A stretch of 64,000 nucleotides of DNA from Flavobacteriales bacterium (GCA_016712535.1 JADJQW010000003.1:637001-701000), one strand, 5' to 3'. Shown: positions 52,082 to 60,777, counted from the stretch's first letter. The notes: generated by a model not told the origin, from the letters alone. Translations and numbers: made by a program.

Positions 52082-53104
52082 TTGCGTAAGACGCGCGTGC
52101 TTACGCGGATACACCCCTTCACGAGCCTGGCCGTGCTCCTGCTGCTGGCCTCGGCGGTGCCCCTCCTGTTCGGTGAACCCATGCTGATGGCCGGCATGCT
52201 CGTCCTCGCGCACGGCTTCGTGCAGCTCGAGTTCAAGAAGTACACGAGCAACTACCAATTCACGCTGATCCTGCTCACGGCGCTGGCCATCGGCATTGCA
52301 CTGGACCTGCGCTACAGCACCTGGCCCATGCTCTCCTTGGTCATGCTGCTGGCGGGCACGGCCATCGTTGCGCGGCAGGCCTTCATGCAGCAGTTCACCT
52401 ATGTGAACCTGCTCTGGCTCGACTCGGGCATGTCGGTCGCCGCTGCGGGGCTTTACGCGCTCGCGGTCAGCGGCCAGCCTTTCGCCTGGGACCTCTGGCT
52501 CGCGCCGCTGCTGCCCATCGTCGGCGCGCTCGGGCTCACCTTCAGCTATGTGCAGGACGGCTTCCGCATCCGGCGCAGCGCGCGCTTCGGCTACAAGGTG
52601 CAGGTGGGCCAGCAGGCCATCGATTTCGAGCTGCCCGACCAGACCGGGCAGATGAGGCGCCTATCGGAATTCGCCGGCAGGCATCCGGTGCTGCTCGTCT
52701 TCGTGCGCGGCGATTGGTGCCCCGGCTGCCACATGATGCTGCGCACCTACGAGCGCAACCGGCAGCGCTTCGCGGAGAAGGGCGTGCATGTGGTGGCCAT
52801 CGGCCCCGACAACATCGACGTGAACCGCGACATGGTGGCGCGCATCGGCGTGGGCTACCGCATGCTCAGCGACAACGACCAAGCGGTGAGCGGGCAATAC
52901 GGTGTGGTGTACAACAACCCCATGCTCGAGATGGGCGTTGATTACGAGCAAGGCATCCCGCTGCCGGCTTCATTCCTCATCGACATCGAAGGCACGGTAC
53001 GCTATGTCTCGCGCCCCGATCGGGTCGGCGAGTTCCTGGACCCGGAGCTGATCTTCGGCGCGCTCCAAGGCCTACCGGCAACACCAGCAGCATCATGGAG
53101 CTGA
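52082..53104 (+). CDS. Membrane-domain/peroxiredoxin fusion
   Basis: A 340-residue protein. No ATG suits the start: TTG at 52082 or GTG at 52097 are the candidates. Residues ~12-160 hold about six transmembrane helices with short loops (FTSLAVLLLLASAVPLLFG, FTLILLTALAIGIALDL, MLSLVMLLAGTAIV). From ~175 an AhpC/TSA domain follows: IDFELPDQTGQMRRLSEFAG, VLLVFVRGDWCPGCHMML, where the CPGC has the peroxidatic Cys. So it should reduce peroxide at the membrane's face. The last 10 bases overlap the PAS/phosphatase gene. Confidence 0.7.
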   Translation: MRKTRVLTRIHPFTSLAVLLLLASAVPLLFGEPMLMAGMLVLAHGFVQLEFKKYTSNYQFTLILLTALAIGIALDLRYSTWPMLSLVMLLAGTAIVARQAFMQQFTYVNLLWLDSGMSVAAAGLYALAVSGQPFAWDLWLAPLLPIVGALGLTFSYVQDGFRIRRSARFGYKVQVGQQAIDFELPDQTGQMRRLSEFAGRHPVLLVFVRGDWCPGCHMMLRTYERNRQRFAEKGVHVVAIGPDNIDVNRDMVARIGVGYRMLSDNDQAVSGQYGVVYNNPMLEMGVDYEQGIPLPASFLIDIEGTVRYVSRPDRVGEFLDPELIFGALQGLPATPAASWS

Positions 53105-54369
53105 GCATCGGTTTGGCCGTGGTGGCCGTGCCCGTGGCGCTGCTCGGCGCCGCTACCGGGTTGGCCTTCGCTTACAACCGGCTGCGTGCGCGCCACGAGC
53201 GCCTCGAGCGCGACCGGTCCAGCTACCTCGAAGTGCTCGAGGGCAGCAACGACGGGCTTTTCGTGATCAACTTCGTGAACGGCCGCATCTATCAGGCGAA
53301 CGACAAGGCCGCAACGATGCTGGGCTATGCGCGGGAGGAGCTGCAGGGCCTCACCATCTTCCAGTTGCACCCGGACAGCATGCTGCACCGCAGCGCCGAG
53401 CGCATCGCCGATGCCTGGGAGAAGAAGGGCGCGGTATATGACGATGTGCCGATGCTCACCGCCAGCGGCGCCGTGCTCCCCGTGGAGAGCAGCGCGCGCG
53501 TCACGAGCTACGATGGCCGTCCCGCGATCATCCTCTTCATCCGCGACATCCACGAGCGGATCGCTTTGCAGGAGAAGGTGAGCGAGCAGCAGGCGCTGGT
53601 GAAGCGCCAGAACGCCGACCTGCTCAGCAGCATCCGCTACGCGCAGCGCATCCAGCGCGCCGTGCTGCCCGAAGCGGCTGACCTCGCCGCGCTGTTCCCC
53701 GAGAGCTTCATCCTCTTCCGTCCGCGCGACATCGTGAGCGGTGATCTGTTCTGGTTCGCCGAGGTGGATGGGAAGAAAATCGTCGCAGCGGCGGACTGCA
53801 CCGGCCATGGCGTGCCGGGCGCCTTGCTCAGCCTGATCGGCGCCTCGCTCTTCGAGGAGGTGGTGCTGCAGCGCCGCATCACGGAGCCCGCAGCCATGCT
53901 CGATGCCATGCGCGCGGGATTCGAGCAGGTGCTGAACAGGGGCGAGCTCGAAATGAGCCACCGCGATGGCATGAACGTGAGCGTGGCCGTCGTGGATGAG
54001 CGCAGCGCCACCTTGCGGTTCGCCGGTGCCTACCATCCGCTCTACCTGGTGCGCAACGGCGCGATCACCGAGTTGAAGGCCGACCGCATGCCCATCGGCT
54101 ACCACGAGGGCATCGACAAGCCCTTCGCCCAGCACGAAGCGCGATGCCTTCCCGGCGATCGCATCTACCTCTTCTCCGATGGCATCGCCGACCAGTTCGG
54201 TGGGCCGCAGGGCAGGAAGCTGCGCAGCACGGGCTTCAAGCAATGGCTCGTGGAGACCGCGGGCCTCGGCATGGACGATCAGCACCAAGCCATCAGCGAC
54301 CGCTTCCGCCACTGGAAGGGCGATGAGGAGCAGGTGGATGATGTGCTGCTGATCGGCGTGCAGCTGTGA
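53095..54369 (+). CDS. PAS-domain SpoIIE-type serine/threonine phosphatase
   Basis: A 424-residue protein. Residues 5-27 are a membrane anchor, then a coiled linker and a PAS domain at ~45-160 (SYLEVLEGSNDGLFVINF, IYQANDKAATMLGYAREEL). A second linker leads to the PP2C-like SpoIIE domain (RPRDIVSGDLFWFAEV, then ADCTGHGVPGALLSLIG, with Asp and Gly of the metal site, and LFSDGIADQFGG). It would dephosphorylate an anti-sigma antagonist in response to a cofactor-sensing PAS. It starts 10 bases inside the membrane-peroxiredoxin gene, so the two may couple oxidative state to signalling. Confidence 0.88.
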   Translation: MELSIGLAVVAVPVALLGAATGLAFAYNRLRARHERLERDRSSYLEVLEGSNDGLFVINFVNGRIYQANDKAATMLGYAREELQGLTIFQLHPDSMLHRSAERIADAWEKKGAVYDDVPMLTASGAVLPVESSARVTSYDGRPAIILFIRDIHERIALQEKVSEQQALVKRQNADLLSSIRYAQRIQRAVLPEAADLAALFPESFILFRPRDIVSGDLFWFAEVDGKKIVAAADCTGHGVPGALLSLIGASLFEEVVLQRRITEPAAMLDAMRAGFEQVLNRGELEMSHRDGMNVSVAVVDERSATLRFAGAYHPLYLVRNGAITELKADRMPIGYHEGIDKPFAQHEARCLPGDRIYLFSDGIADQFGGPQGRKLRSTGFKQWLVETAGLGMDDQHQAISDRFRHWKGDEEQVDDVLLIGVQL

Positions 54370-55944
54370 TCAAAGGTCAAGGTCATCGTCAATACCAAGG
54401 AGCAGGATGAGATCGCTGATGGCGATCGAGTCGCATTGCGCGATGTGCATCGTGACGCCCTGGTCACTGACATCCTGGATGGCCAAGCCACCGGCGACCG
54501 CGCGCTGCCAAGCGGCACCATCCCCGCCGATGAAGAGCACGCGTCCTTGCGGTGCTTGCTGATGCGCCTCGCGCACCCATGACCGACGGTCGTAACCTGC
54601 CCCATAGGCCGACGGGAAGCCCTCGACGAGCACCGGGCAGGCGTAGCAGGTGAGGTGCGCGGTGAAATGCGCGCGATGGTCCACCTTGATGTGCGGCCAG
54701 CGGATGGGAACGATCAAGCTGCAACCGTTGGTGATGGCCGTCTCTCGAATCGCCTCGCAACGGTCACGCACTGATCCCAACGGCTCTTCGCGAACCCAGG
54801 CGCATTCCTGTTGGGCCAGCTCGCGATCCACGATGCCTTCCAGCGCCTGCGCCTGTGCGAGGACCGTGATCAGCGCCAGGATCGGGCCCGCGATCGCGAA
54901 CCAGCGCGGGACCCGTGAGCCCCGCAGCAGCCAGGCGAGCATGCCCGCCAAGAGCAAAGGCACGCTGAGCATCATCCGCGAGCGCGGGAAGAATACGCTC
55001 GCGCATCCTTCATGCACCTTGGGGATGCCTAGCGCTAGGACCAAGACGGTCATCGCGGCGATCATGGACAGCGCCACGCGCCATTCGCCTTGACGCAAGA
55101 GCACGAATGCGGCAACGAGCAGCAAGGCGAGGGGCAACCAGCCCAAGCCGCCGAAGGGATGCAGGTGCTCGAAGTGCAAGCCGATGTTCGCGAGCCCGTC
55201 GATGATCAACCACGGGTTGAAGGCCAGGTCATTCGCGCCGATCCCATGCACCACGGAACCGGGTCGGGCGGCATACCATGCTTGCGCAGCACCATGGACG
55301 CCATAACCGGTCGCGGAAGCAAGGGCCGCACTGATCCAAAGCGAAGCATGCCTTCCATCGCGCAGCAACAGCCAAAGCGCGACGGCTGCAACAGCAGGCA
55401 GTGCATTCGCATTGCAGAGCAGCGCGGCCGCCAGCGTGAAGGCCGAGAGCAGGTGCCTGGTCCACGCATGGCGCACATTCAGCACCCAAGGCACGAAGGC
55501 CAATAGCGCGAGCCCATGCACCCAGCCGCGCGGCATGCTCGTGATCATGGCCCACTCCGCGGGCAGCACGATCGGCGCGAGGGCGATCACCAAGGCAGGG
55601 GCCAATGCGCCTTTCCGGAGCGCCCATAGGCTCCACGACCAGAACGGGAGAAGCGCGAGCACCGAGGTGACGATGGGGAGGACGATCCACGGCGCGGCCC
55701 CCATGCGGATGAAGGGCGCTGCGAGCAGGGCCTCTAGCATGGGGTTGTAGTTCTGGCCGTAGAGGAAGGGCTCGCGGAAGATCCCGTTGCCGTAATCGGC
55801 GGCTACCTGCATGATCAGCGCATCGTCGATTCCGATGTGCGTGAATGCGAAACCGAAGAGGACGTTGGCGCGATCGACGAGGCCCAGGCCGAGGATCAGC
55901 CAGACCGCGGTGCGGAGGAGCCGGTCATCGCTGGGCCTCCGCAT
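54370..55944 (-). CDS. Multi-pass membrane protein, GT-C glycosyltransferase-like
   Basis: A 524-residue protein; ATG at 55944 is used. About eleven transmembrane helices alternate with loops. After the first helix comes THIGIDDALIMQVAADYGNG and then FLYGQNYNPMLEALLAAPF, matching the way GT-C enzymes (GT39/ArnT-type) place an acidic DD pair in their first large loop. The C-terminal ~100 residues are periplasmic-like with two Cys. It might add a sugar or lipid-linked group at the cell surface, but no family is certain. Overlaps the miaA gene by 20 bases. Confidence 0.6.
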   Translation of the reverse strand: MRRPSDDRLLRTAVWLILGLGLVDRANVLFGFAFTHIGIDDALIMQVAADYGNGIFREPFLYGQNYNPMLEALLAAPFIRMGAAPWIVLPIVTSVLALLPFWSWSLWALRKGALAPALVIALAPIVLPAEWAMITSMPRGWVHGLALLAFVPWVLNVRHAWTRHLLSAFTLAAALLCNANALPAVAAVALWLLLRDGRHASLWISAALASATGYGVHGAAQAWYAARPGSVVHGIGANDLAFNPWLIIDGLANIGLHFEHLHPFGGLGWLPLALLLVAAFVLLRQGEWRVALSMIAAMTVLVLALGIPKVHEGCASVFFPRSRMMLSVPLLLAGMLAWLLRGSRVPRWFAIAGPILALITVLAQAQALEGIVDRELAQQECAWVREEPLGSVRDRCEAIRETAITNGCSLIVPIRWPHIKVDHRAHFTAHLTCYACPVLVEGFPSAYGAGYDRRSWVREAHQQAPQGRVLFIGGDGAAWQRAVAGGLAIQDVSDQGVTMHIAQCDSIAISDLILLLGIDDDLDL

Positions 55945-56827
55945 GGGCGATGTGCGCGAGATGATCGGCGGGCGGGAGCCAGTGCCACGATGCATCGCGC
56001 CGGAGCCAGGTGACCTGCCGCTTGGCGTAATTGCGGCTGTGCTGCTTGATGAGGGCGATGGCCGCAGCCAGGTCCAACGCGCCATCGAAGCGGGCGAAGA
56101 GCTCCTTGTAGCCGACGGTCTGCAGCGCATTGAGCGAGCGATGGGGAAGGAGGGCGCGCGCTTCCTCCACAAGTCCCTCGGCGATCATGCGGTCCACGCG
56201 TTCGTCGATGCGGGCATAGAGCTGTTCGCGCGGCAGGTCCATGGCGATGCGGATGATGCGCATGTCCGCGCGGTCCTGTGCGCCCGTGCGCTGCTCGCTG
56301 TACGGCTTGCCGGTGAGCAGGCATACCTCGAGCGCGCGGATCACGCGGTGCGGGTTCGCCCGGTCGATGCGCGCGTGGGTGGTGGCATCGATCTTCTCCA
56401 ATTCATGCACCAGCGAATCGAGGCCTCGCGCCTCGAGCTGCTTCTGCAAGCGCTCGCGCAATCGGGGGTCGCTGGCCGGCAACGGGTCGAGGCCCTTGAC
56501 CAGCGCGTCGATGTACAGGCCGCTGCCGCCCACGAGCACGGCGATGCCATGCTTGGCGAGCAGCTCTTGCAGCAGGGGCTCCGCTTCACGGGCGAAGCGG
56601 CCCGCGCTCCAGGTCTCTTCCAGTTCCAAATGCCCGAGGAAGTGATGCCTCACGCCGTGCAGCTCGTGCTCCAAGGGCCGCGCCGTGCCGATGCGCATCG
56701 CCCGGTAGAACTGCCGCGAATCCGCGCTGATGACCTCCGTTCCGAAGTGCTTCGCGAGCGCGATGCCCGCATCGGTCTTGCCCGAAGCGGTCGGCCCGCC
56801 GATGATCACGAGCGCGCGTTCAGGCAT
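55925..56827 (-). CDS. miaA: tRNA dimethylallyltransferase
   Basis: A 300-residue enzyme that adds a dimethylallyl group to A37 of tRNAs reading UNN codons. The P-loop is GPTASGKT at residues 11-18, followed by the signature VISADSRQFYRAM with Asp of the general-base type, then the DPLPASDPRLR segment. YAKRQVTWLRR near residue 275 is the conserved end block. Length is normal. Its first codon overlaps the stop of the pRiA4b ORF-3-like gene (ATGA). It overlaps the downstream membrane protein gene by 20 bases. Confidence 0.95.
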   Translation of the reverse strand: MPERALVIIGGPTASGKTDAGIALAKHFGTEVISADSRQFYRAMRIGTARPLEHELHGVRHHFLGHLELEETWSAGRFAREAEPLLQELLAKHGIAVLVGGSGLYIDALVKGLDPLPASDPRLRERLQKQLEARGLDSLVHELEKIDATTHARIDRANPHRVIRALEVCLLTGKPYSEQRTGAQDRADMRIIRIAMDLPREQLYARIDERVDRMIAEGLVEEARALLPHRSLNALQTVGYKELFARFDGALDLAAAIALIKQHSRNYAKRQVTWLRRDASWHWLPPADHLAHIAHAEAQR

Positions 56828-57414
56828 CAGCGGAACGGATCGTCCTCGCCACCGCCTTGGCTGAATTCATCATGGCCTTCACCCTCATCGCCTTCGTCGC
56901 CGAAGAGGTCCTCATCCTCGCCCTCTTCGAACTGATGCTCCTCTTCGCCCACCGCATAAGGATCCTCTTCCAGGATGCCGGCCGAGAGGTCGTCCTCCTT
57001 GCTGTGCTCATCGGGCGCCTCGTGCATGCTGAGCACCACGCGCGGATAGGTGATGCCCGGTTCCGGATCGCCGGCATGGATGAGCTCCACCATGAACATC
57101 CACATATGCAGGAAGTCGTAGGCGTAAACGAAGCGCTGGTTCGTGCTGCGGATATGGTCGCTGATGAGCACCTGGTCCATCAGCGCCGGCACCTCGCCTT
57201 CCTCGGCGAAGCCCAGATCCGCCAAGGGGATCTCCGGGCCCTTGCCCCATTCCTCGTCGCTCACGTAGAAGCACGCCATCTCCTGCCCGATGAACCCGAA
57301 GGCATCCTTGATGGCCGTATGCAGTTCCTTGAAGGTCTGCTCGCTGCCGATCTCGATGTCGCGGAAGGCCTCGCTCGGGTGGTCGATCAGGACGCGGAAG
57401 CGGTAGATTCTCAC
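56827..57414 (-). CDS. pRiA4b ORF-3/IS1096 TnpR-like protein
   Basis: A 195-residue protein from a GTG at 57414 (RIYRFRVLIDHPSEAFRDIE). Residues 1-130 fit the pRiA4b ORF-3-like domain, a fold found as a passenger in some mobile elements but also as a chromosomal gene in Bacteroidota: FKELHTAIKDAFGF, ACFYVSDEEW, FLHMWMFMVELI. The last ~50 residues are almost entirely Glu/Asp with Gly (DLFGDEGDEGEGHDEF). The gene overlaps miaA by one base, so it is co-translated. Function unknown; no transposon ends are visible here. Confidence 0.6.
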   Translation of the reverse strand: MRIYRFRVLIDHPSEAFRDIEIGSEQTFKELHTAIKDAFGFIGQEMACFYVSDEEWGKGPEIPLADLGFAEEGEVPALMDQVLISDHIRSTNQRFVYAYDFLHMWMFMVELIHAGDPEPGITYPRVVLSMHEAPDEHSKEDDLSAGILEEDPYAVGEEEHQFEEGEDEDLFGDEGDEGEGHDEFSQGGGEDDPFR

Positions 57415-57485
57415 TGGTGCGGTTGAAGGTTGGAGGTTGACTCGGGCGCTGGTCGGGGGTCGGCTTTTAGCCGCCGAATCGCTGG

Positions 57486-57493
57486 CGAAGCTA
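57486..57493 (-). promoter_or_regulatory. Candidate -7 box of the pRiA4b-like/miaA operon
   Basis: TAGCTTCG on the minus strand, 71 bases upstream of the GTG at 57414; one mismatch to TAnnTTTG. The leader would be longer than in the other cases. Confidence 0.3.
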
Positions 57494-57525
57494 AGTGCGT
57501 TGACTGACCCGCAACCGTCCCGCAA

Positions 57526-58983
57526 TCAACCCTCAACCCCTTCAACAGGTTCAACCCCCAGCCTTTTCCCGGTCGCTAACATCAACTGCCACGCTTGCCC
57601 CCGCTCATTCTCGATCTCGCCATCGAGGATCGCGTCCTTGATCACCGTCTTGATGTCGCCGATGAGCTTGCAGGGCGGGATGTTGAAGGCGCGCATGATG
57701 TCCTCGCCGGTGATGGGCGGCTGGAAGTTGCGCACGCGGTCCTTCTCCTCGACGTCCTTGAGCTTCTGCATCACCAGCTCGTAGTTGCGCAGGTAGCGGT
57801 CCTTCTTCTTCTCGTTCTTGCTGGTGATGTCCGCGCGGCAGAGGATCATGAGCGCATCGATGTCGTCGCCGGCGTCGAAGAGCAGGCGGCGGATGGCGCT
57901 GTCGGTGACCTCTTCCTTGGTGAGGGCGATGGGCCGCAGGTGGAGCGCCACGAGTTTCTGCACGAATTTCATCTGCTCATCGAGCGGCAGCTTCAGGCGG
58001 CGGAAGATCTTGGGCACCATGCGCGCGCCTTTGTCCTCGTGCCCGTGGAAGGTCCAGCCATGGCCAGGCTCGAAGCGCTTGGTGGCGGGCTTGGCGATGT
58101 CGTGCAGGATGGCGGCCCAGCGCAGCCAGAGGTCGTTGCTATTCGCGCACACGTTGTCGAGCACCTGCAGCGTGTGGTAGAAGTTGTCCTTGTGGCCGAT
58201 GCCGAATTTCTCCTCGGCGCCCGCCAGCTCCAGGAACTCGGGGAAGAACTCAGCCATCAAGCCGCTCTCGCGCAGCAGGATGAAGCCTTGGCTCGGTGTG
58301 TCGCAGAGGATGATCTTGTTGAGCTCGGTGTGGATGCGCTCGGCGCTGATGATCTCCAGCCGCTTCGCGTTCCGCTTGATCGCCTCGAAGGTGATGGGGT
58401 CGATGGTGAAGCCCAGCTGGTTCGCGAAGCGCACGGCGCGCAGCATGCGCAGCGGATCGTCGCTGAAGGTGATGTCGGGATCGAGCGGTGTGCGCAGCAG
58501 GCCTTGATCGAGATGCAGGATGCCGCCGAAGGGATCCACCAGCGCGCCGAGGCTGCCCTGGTTGAGCGAGATGGCCAGCGCATTGATGGTGAAGTCGCGG
58601 CGCTCCTGATCGTCCTTGATGCTGCCCGGCTCCACCTCGGGCTTGCGGCTGTTGCGGCTGTAGCTCTCCTTACGTGCGCCCACGAATTCCACTTGCGTGT
58701 CGCCGTGCATGAACATCGCCGTCCCGAAATTCTTGAAGACATGCACGGGTTCGGCATTCAATCGCTTCGCTACGGTCATGGCGAAGGCCATCCCGTCGCC
58801 CTCAACCACGAAGTCGATGTCCTTGCACGGACGGCCGATCAGACGGTCGCGCACGTAGCCGCCGATGGCGAAGGCGGGAATGTCCTGATGCGCCGCTTCC
58901 GCTGCTACCGCTGCGAAGAGCGGTTCATCCGTGACGCCATCGAGGCGTGAGGGATCGACGGTGTATTTCTGCCCGGTCGGCAT
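57526..58983 (-). CDS. CCA-adding/poly(A) polymerase-type nucleotidyltransferase with HD domain
   Basis: A 485-residue enzyme. The class II nucleotidyltransferase head is GGYVRDRLIGRPCKDIDFVV at residues 41-60, with Asp55 and Asp57 of the metal site. The neck (FTINALAISLNQG, DPFGGILHLDQG, FSDDPLRMLRAVRFA) follows with the nucleotide-specificity motif. A C-terminal HD phosphohydrolase domain begins near residue 245 (WAAILHDIAKPATK, then GHEDKGARM). Such multi-domain enzymes repair or add the tRNA 3' CCA; distinction from poly(A) polymerase needs alignment. TACTTTCG (58991-58998) lies 7 bases upstream. Confidence 0.9.
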   Translation of the reverse strand: MPTGQKYTVDPSRLDGVTDEPLFAAVAAEAAHQDIPAFAIGGYVRDRLIGRPCKDIDFVVEGDGMAFAMTVAKRLNAEPVHVFKNFGTAMFMHGDTQVEFVGARKESYSRNSRKPEVEPGSIKDDQERRDFTINALAISLNQGSLGALVDPFGGILHLDQGLLRTPLDPDITFSDDPLRMLRAVRFANQLGFTIDPITFEAIKRNAKRLEIISAERIHTELNKIILCDTPSQGFILLRESGLMAEFFPEFLELAGAEEKFGIGHKDNFYHTLQVLDNVCANSNDLWLRWAAILHDIAKPATKRFEPGHGWTFHGHEDKGARMVPKIFRRLKLPLDEQMKFVQKLVALHLRPIALTKEEVTDSAIRRLLFDAGDDIDALMILCRADITSKNEKKKDRYLRNYELVMQKLKDVEEKDRVRNFQPPITGEDIMRAFNIPPCKLIGDIKTVIKDAILDGEIENERGQAWQLMLATGKRLGVEPVEGVEG

Positions 58984-58990
58984 CGGGCGG

Positions 58991-58998
58991 CGAAAGTA
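58991..58998 (-). promoter_or_regulatory. Candidate -7 box of the CCA-enzyme gene
   Basis: TACTTTCG on the minus strand, 7 bases before the ATG at 58983; one mismatch to TAnnTTTG. Confidence 0.45.
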
Positions 58999-59027
58999 GC
59001 GGCCTCAGGCAGAGCGGCTCGGCCGGC

Positions 59028-59527
59028 TCACAGGCACTTGAACTGATCGAACGGCTCCAGGCAATCCTGGCATTTCCACAGCGCCTTGCAGGCTGTGCTG
59101 CCGAAGAGCGAAAGCATTACCGTGTTGGTCGATCCGCACTGCGGGCATTGCACAACGGGCTGCTCGCCTTTCAGCGCGCGGATGTCGGCGGTATTCTCGG
59201 GCGGCGCGATGCCGTACTCCTTCAGCTTGCGTTTGCCTTCATCCGTGATCAGTCGGTGGTCCAGGCGGGGGAGAGGCTCATCTTCACTTCCACCTCGGGC
59301 ACGCCGGCTTCCAGCAATTCCGTCTTGATGTCGGCCGCCATCACGTCCATCGCCGGGCAGCCGGTGTAGGTGGGTGTGATGGTGATGATGGCCTTGCCGC
59401 TCACCTCCACCTCCACGCCGCGCACCACGCCCAGTTCCAGCACGTTGATCGCCGGGATCTCCGGATCCTTCACGTAATCGAGGAGTTCGAGGATGCGGCG
59501 TTTGGTGATGTTCGCGTTCGGTTCCAT
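59028..59527 (-). CDS. paaD: Phenylacetyl-CoA epoxidase subunit PaaD, broken by a single-base frameshift
   Basis: Start at 59527 (EPNANITKRRILELLDYVKD). The DUF59-like domain is intact: TITPTYTGCPAMDVM and KMSLSPAWTTD. The frame then meets TGA at 59249, where family members go on with W and a C-terminal zinc-binding tail. Adding one G after GACTG gives DWITDEGKRKLKEYGIAPP, then CPQCGST, GSTACKALWKCQDC and EPFDQFKCL with a stop at 59028, a 166-residue protein of normal length. PaaD helps assemble the iron cofactor of the PaaAC epoxidase. Probably an assembly error, but a real mutation would abolish the tail. Confidence 0.8.
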
Positions 59528-59531
59528 GGTG

Positions 59532-59559
59532 GTAGGTCGACTCGGTGAGTCGACGCTAC
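59532..59559. repeat. Hairpin repeat, GTAGGTCGAC family, copy 1
   Basis: GTAG-GTCGACTC, loop GGT, GAGTCGAC-g-CTAC; 12 pairs with one bulge. In the gap between paaD and paaC. The same layout occurs at 60739-60766 with one covarying base pair. Confidence 0.65.
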
Positions 59560-59597
59560 TGGTGATTCGATTGAGGGGGCGGATCTGTCGCCGGCCG

Positions 59598-60350
59598 TTA
59601 CCAGCTAACACCAGGATACGCCCGCGTCACATGCTGCATCTCTGCCAGGATGAAGCCCATGTGCTCGCTGTGCAGGCCCTTGCGACCGCCGGTCATCATG
59701 AAGGCGTCGGCGGGGCGCTTCAGCGTGGCTTCGGACAGCACCTGGTCCACGGTCTTGCTCCACGCTGCGTTCACTGCGGAAATGTCGGGCGCGATGCCCG
59801 CCTTCACCATTTCATCAATCACGCCATCGGTCTCGAACAGCTCACCGGTGTAGGTCCACAGGTTATCCAAGGCGGTCTGGGCTCGCTGGTGGCTCTCTTC
59901 GGTGCCATCGCCGAAGCGGATGATCCATTCGCTGCTGGCCCGCAGGTGGTAGGTGGCCTCCTTCACGGCCTTTCCCGCGATGGCCGCGAGCTGGGCGTCG
60001 TTGCTCTTCAGCAGGGCCTGCATCAGCGGCAGGTGGTAGGCATCGAAGAGGAAGCTGCGCACCATGGTGTGGGCGTAATCGCCGTTGGGCTGTTCCACCA
60101 GCTTCACGTTGGTGTACTGGCGCTCCATGCGCAGGTAGGCGAGGTCGTCCTCCGTCCGTCCCTTGCCTTCCACTTGACCAGCATAGGTCAAGAGGTTCCG
60201 CGCTTCGCCGAGGTGGTCCAGCGCGCGGTTGGTCAGGGCGATGTCCTCCTCCAGGATGGGCCCGTGGCCGCACCATTCGCTGAGGCGTTGGCTCAGGATG
60301 AGGAGGTCGTCCGCGAGGCGGATGGTGTAGGTGTAGAGTGCTGGGCTCAT
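59598..60350 (-). CDS. paaC: Phenylacetyl-CoA epoxidase subunit PaaC
   Basis: A 250-residue ferritin-like structural subunit that pairs with PaaA in the oxygenase. Start at 60350 (SPALYTYTIRLADDLLILSQ). Helical segments with EEDIALTNRALDHLGEARNL and QYTNVKLVEQPNGDYAHT match the family; the diiron ligands of PaaA are partly missing here, as expected for the non-catalytic partner. GRKGLHSEHMGFILAEMQ at the end is typical. Part of the paaABCD operon; the gap to paaB holds a long hairpin. Confidence 0.92.
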   Translation of the reverse strand: MSPALYTYTIRLADDLLILSQRLSEWCGHGPILEEDIALTNRALDHLGEARNLLTYAGQVEGKGRTEDDLAYLRMERQYTNVKLVEQPNGDYAHTMVRSFLFDAYHLPLMQALLKSNDAQLAAIAGKAVKEATYHLRASSEWIIRFGDGTEESHQRAQTALDNLWTYTGELFETDGVIDEMVKAGIAPDISAVNAAWSKTVDQVLSEATLKRPADAFMMTGGRKGLHSEHMGFILAEMQHVTRAYPGVSW

Positions 60351-60365
60351 GGTGAATGGGGCTTG

Positions 60366-60425
60366 GTGAATGGTGAATGGGGAATGCGCGTTGGCGCTAT
60401 TCACCACCTCCCATTCACCATTCAC
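60366..60425. other. Long hairpin between paaB and paaC
   Basis: GTGAATGGTGAATGGG (60366-60381) and CCCATTCACCATTCAC (60410-60425) are perfect 16-base inverted arms with a 28-base loop. The right arm ends exactly on the last base of the paaB stop codon. Tandem GGTGAATGG units are also seen just to the left. It could slow transcription or protect an RNA end inside the operon. Confidence 0.7.
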
Positions 60426-60718
60426 TAAATGTATTTAGCGCCCTCGGGCATCGTGTAGAAGGTGGGGTGGCGGTACACCTTGTCATCCGCGGGGTCGTAG
60501 AAGCTCTCGGCATCTTCCGGCCGGCTGGCGTGGATGTGCTCGCTCTTCACCACCCAGATGCTGTTCCCTTCGTTGCGTCGGGTGTAGACATCGCGGGCGT
60601 TCTCGATGGCCATGTCGGCATCAGCGGCGTGCAAGCTGCCCACGTGCTTATGATCGAGGCCGCGCTTGCTCTGGATGAAGATCTCCCAGAGGGGCCAGTT
60701 GTTCGGGTTGGTGCTCAT
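60425..60718 (-). CDS. paaB: Phenylacetyl-CoA epoxidase subunit PaaB
   Basis: A 97-residue subunit of the usual size. WPLWEIFIQSKRGLDHKHVG and SLHAADADMAIENARDVYTRR are signature stretches; IWVVKSEHIHAS follows. PaaB links PaaA-PaaC heterodimers with the PaaE reductase. Starts 59 bases after the paaA stop codon; the gap contains a hairpin repeat. Confidence 0.94.
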   Translation of the reverse strand: MSTNPNNWPLWEIFIQSKRGLDHKHVGSLHAADADMAIENARDVYTRRNEGNSIWVVKSEHIHASRPEDAESFYDPADDKVYRHPTFYTMPEGAKYI

Positions 60719-60738
60719 TGGTGTCCGGTGGTAACAGT

Positions 60739-60766
60739 GTAGGTCGACCCGATGGGTCGACGCTAC
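60739..60766. repeat. Hairpin repeat, GTAGGTCGAC family, copy 2
   Basis: GTAG-GTCGACCC, loop GAT, GGGTCGAC-g-CTAC, in the gap between paaA and paaB. Compared with 59532-59559, a T-A pair has become C-G, so pairing is kept. Identical bulge and outer GTAG/CTAC pairs. Confidence 0.65.
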
Positions 60767-60777
60767 GTGTGCTTCGA

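Noticed and set aside
56827..57414. Mobile element because of the TnpR-passenger label
   Set aside because: No inverted repeats or transposase; the gene overlaps miaA and has a chromosomal codon pattern.
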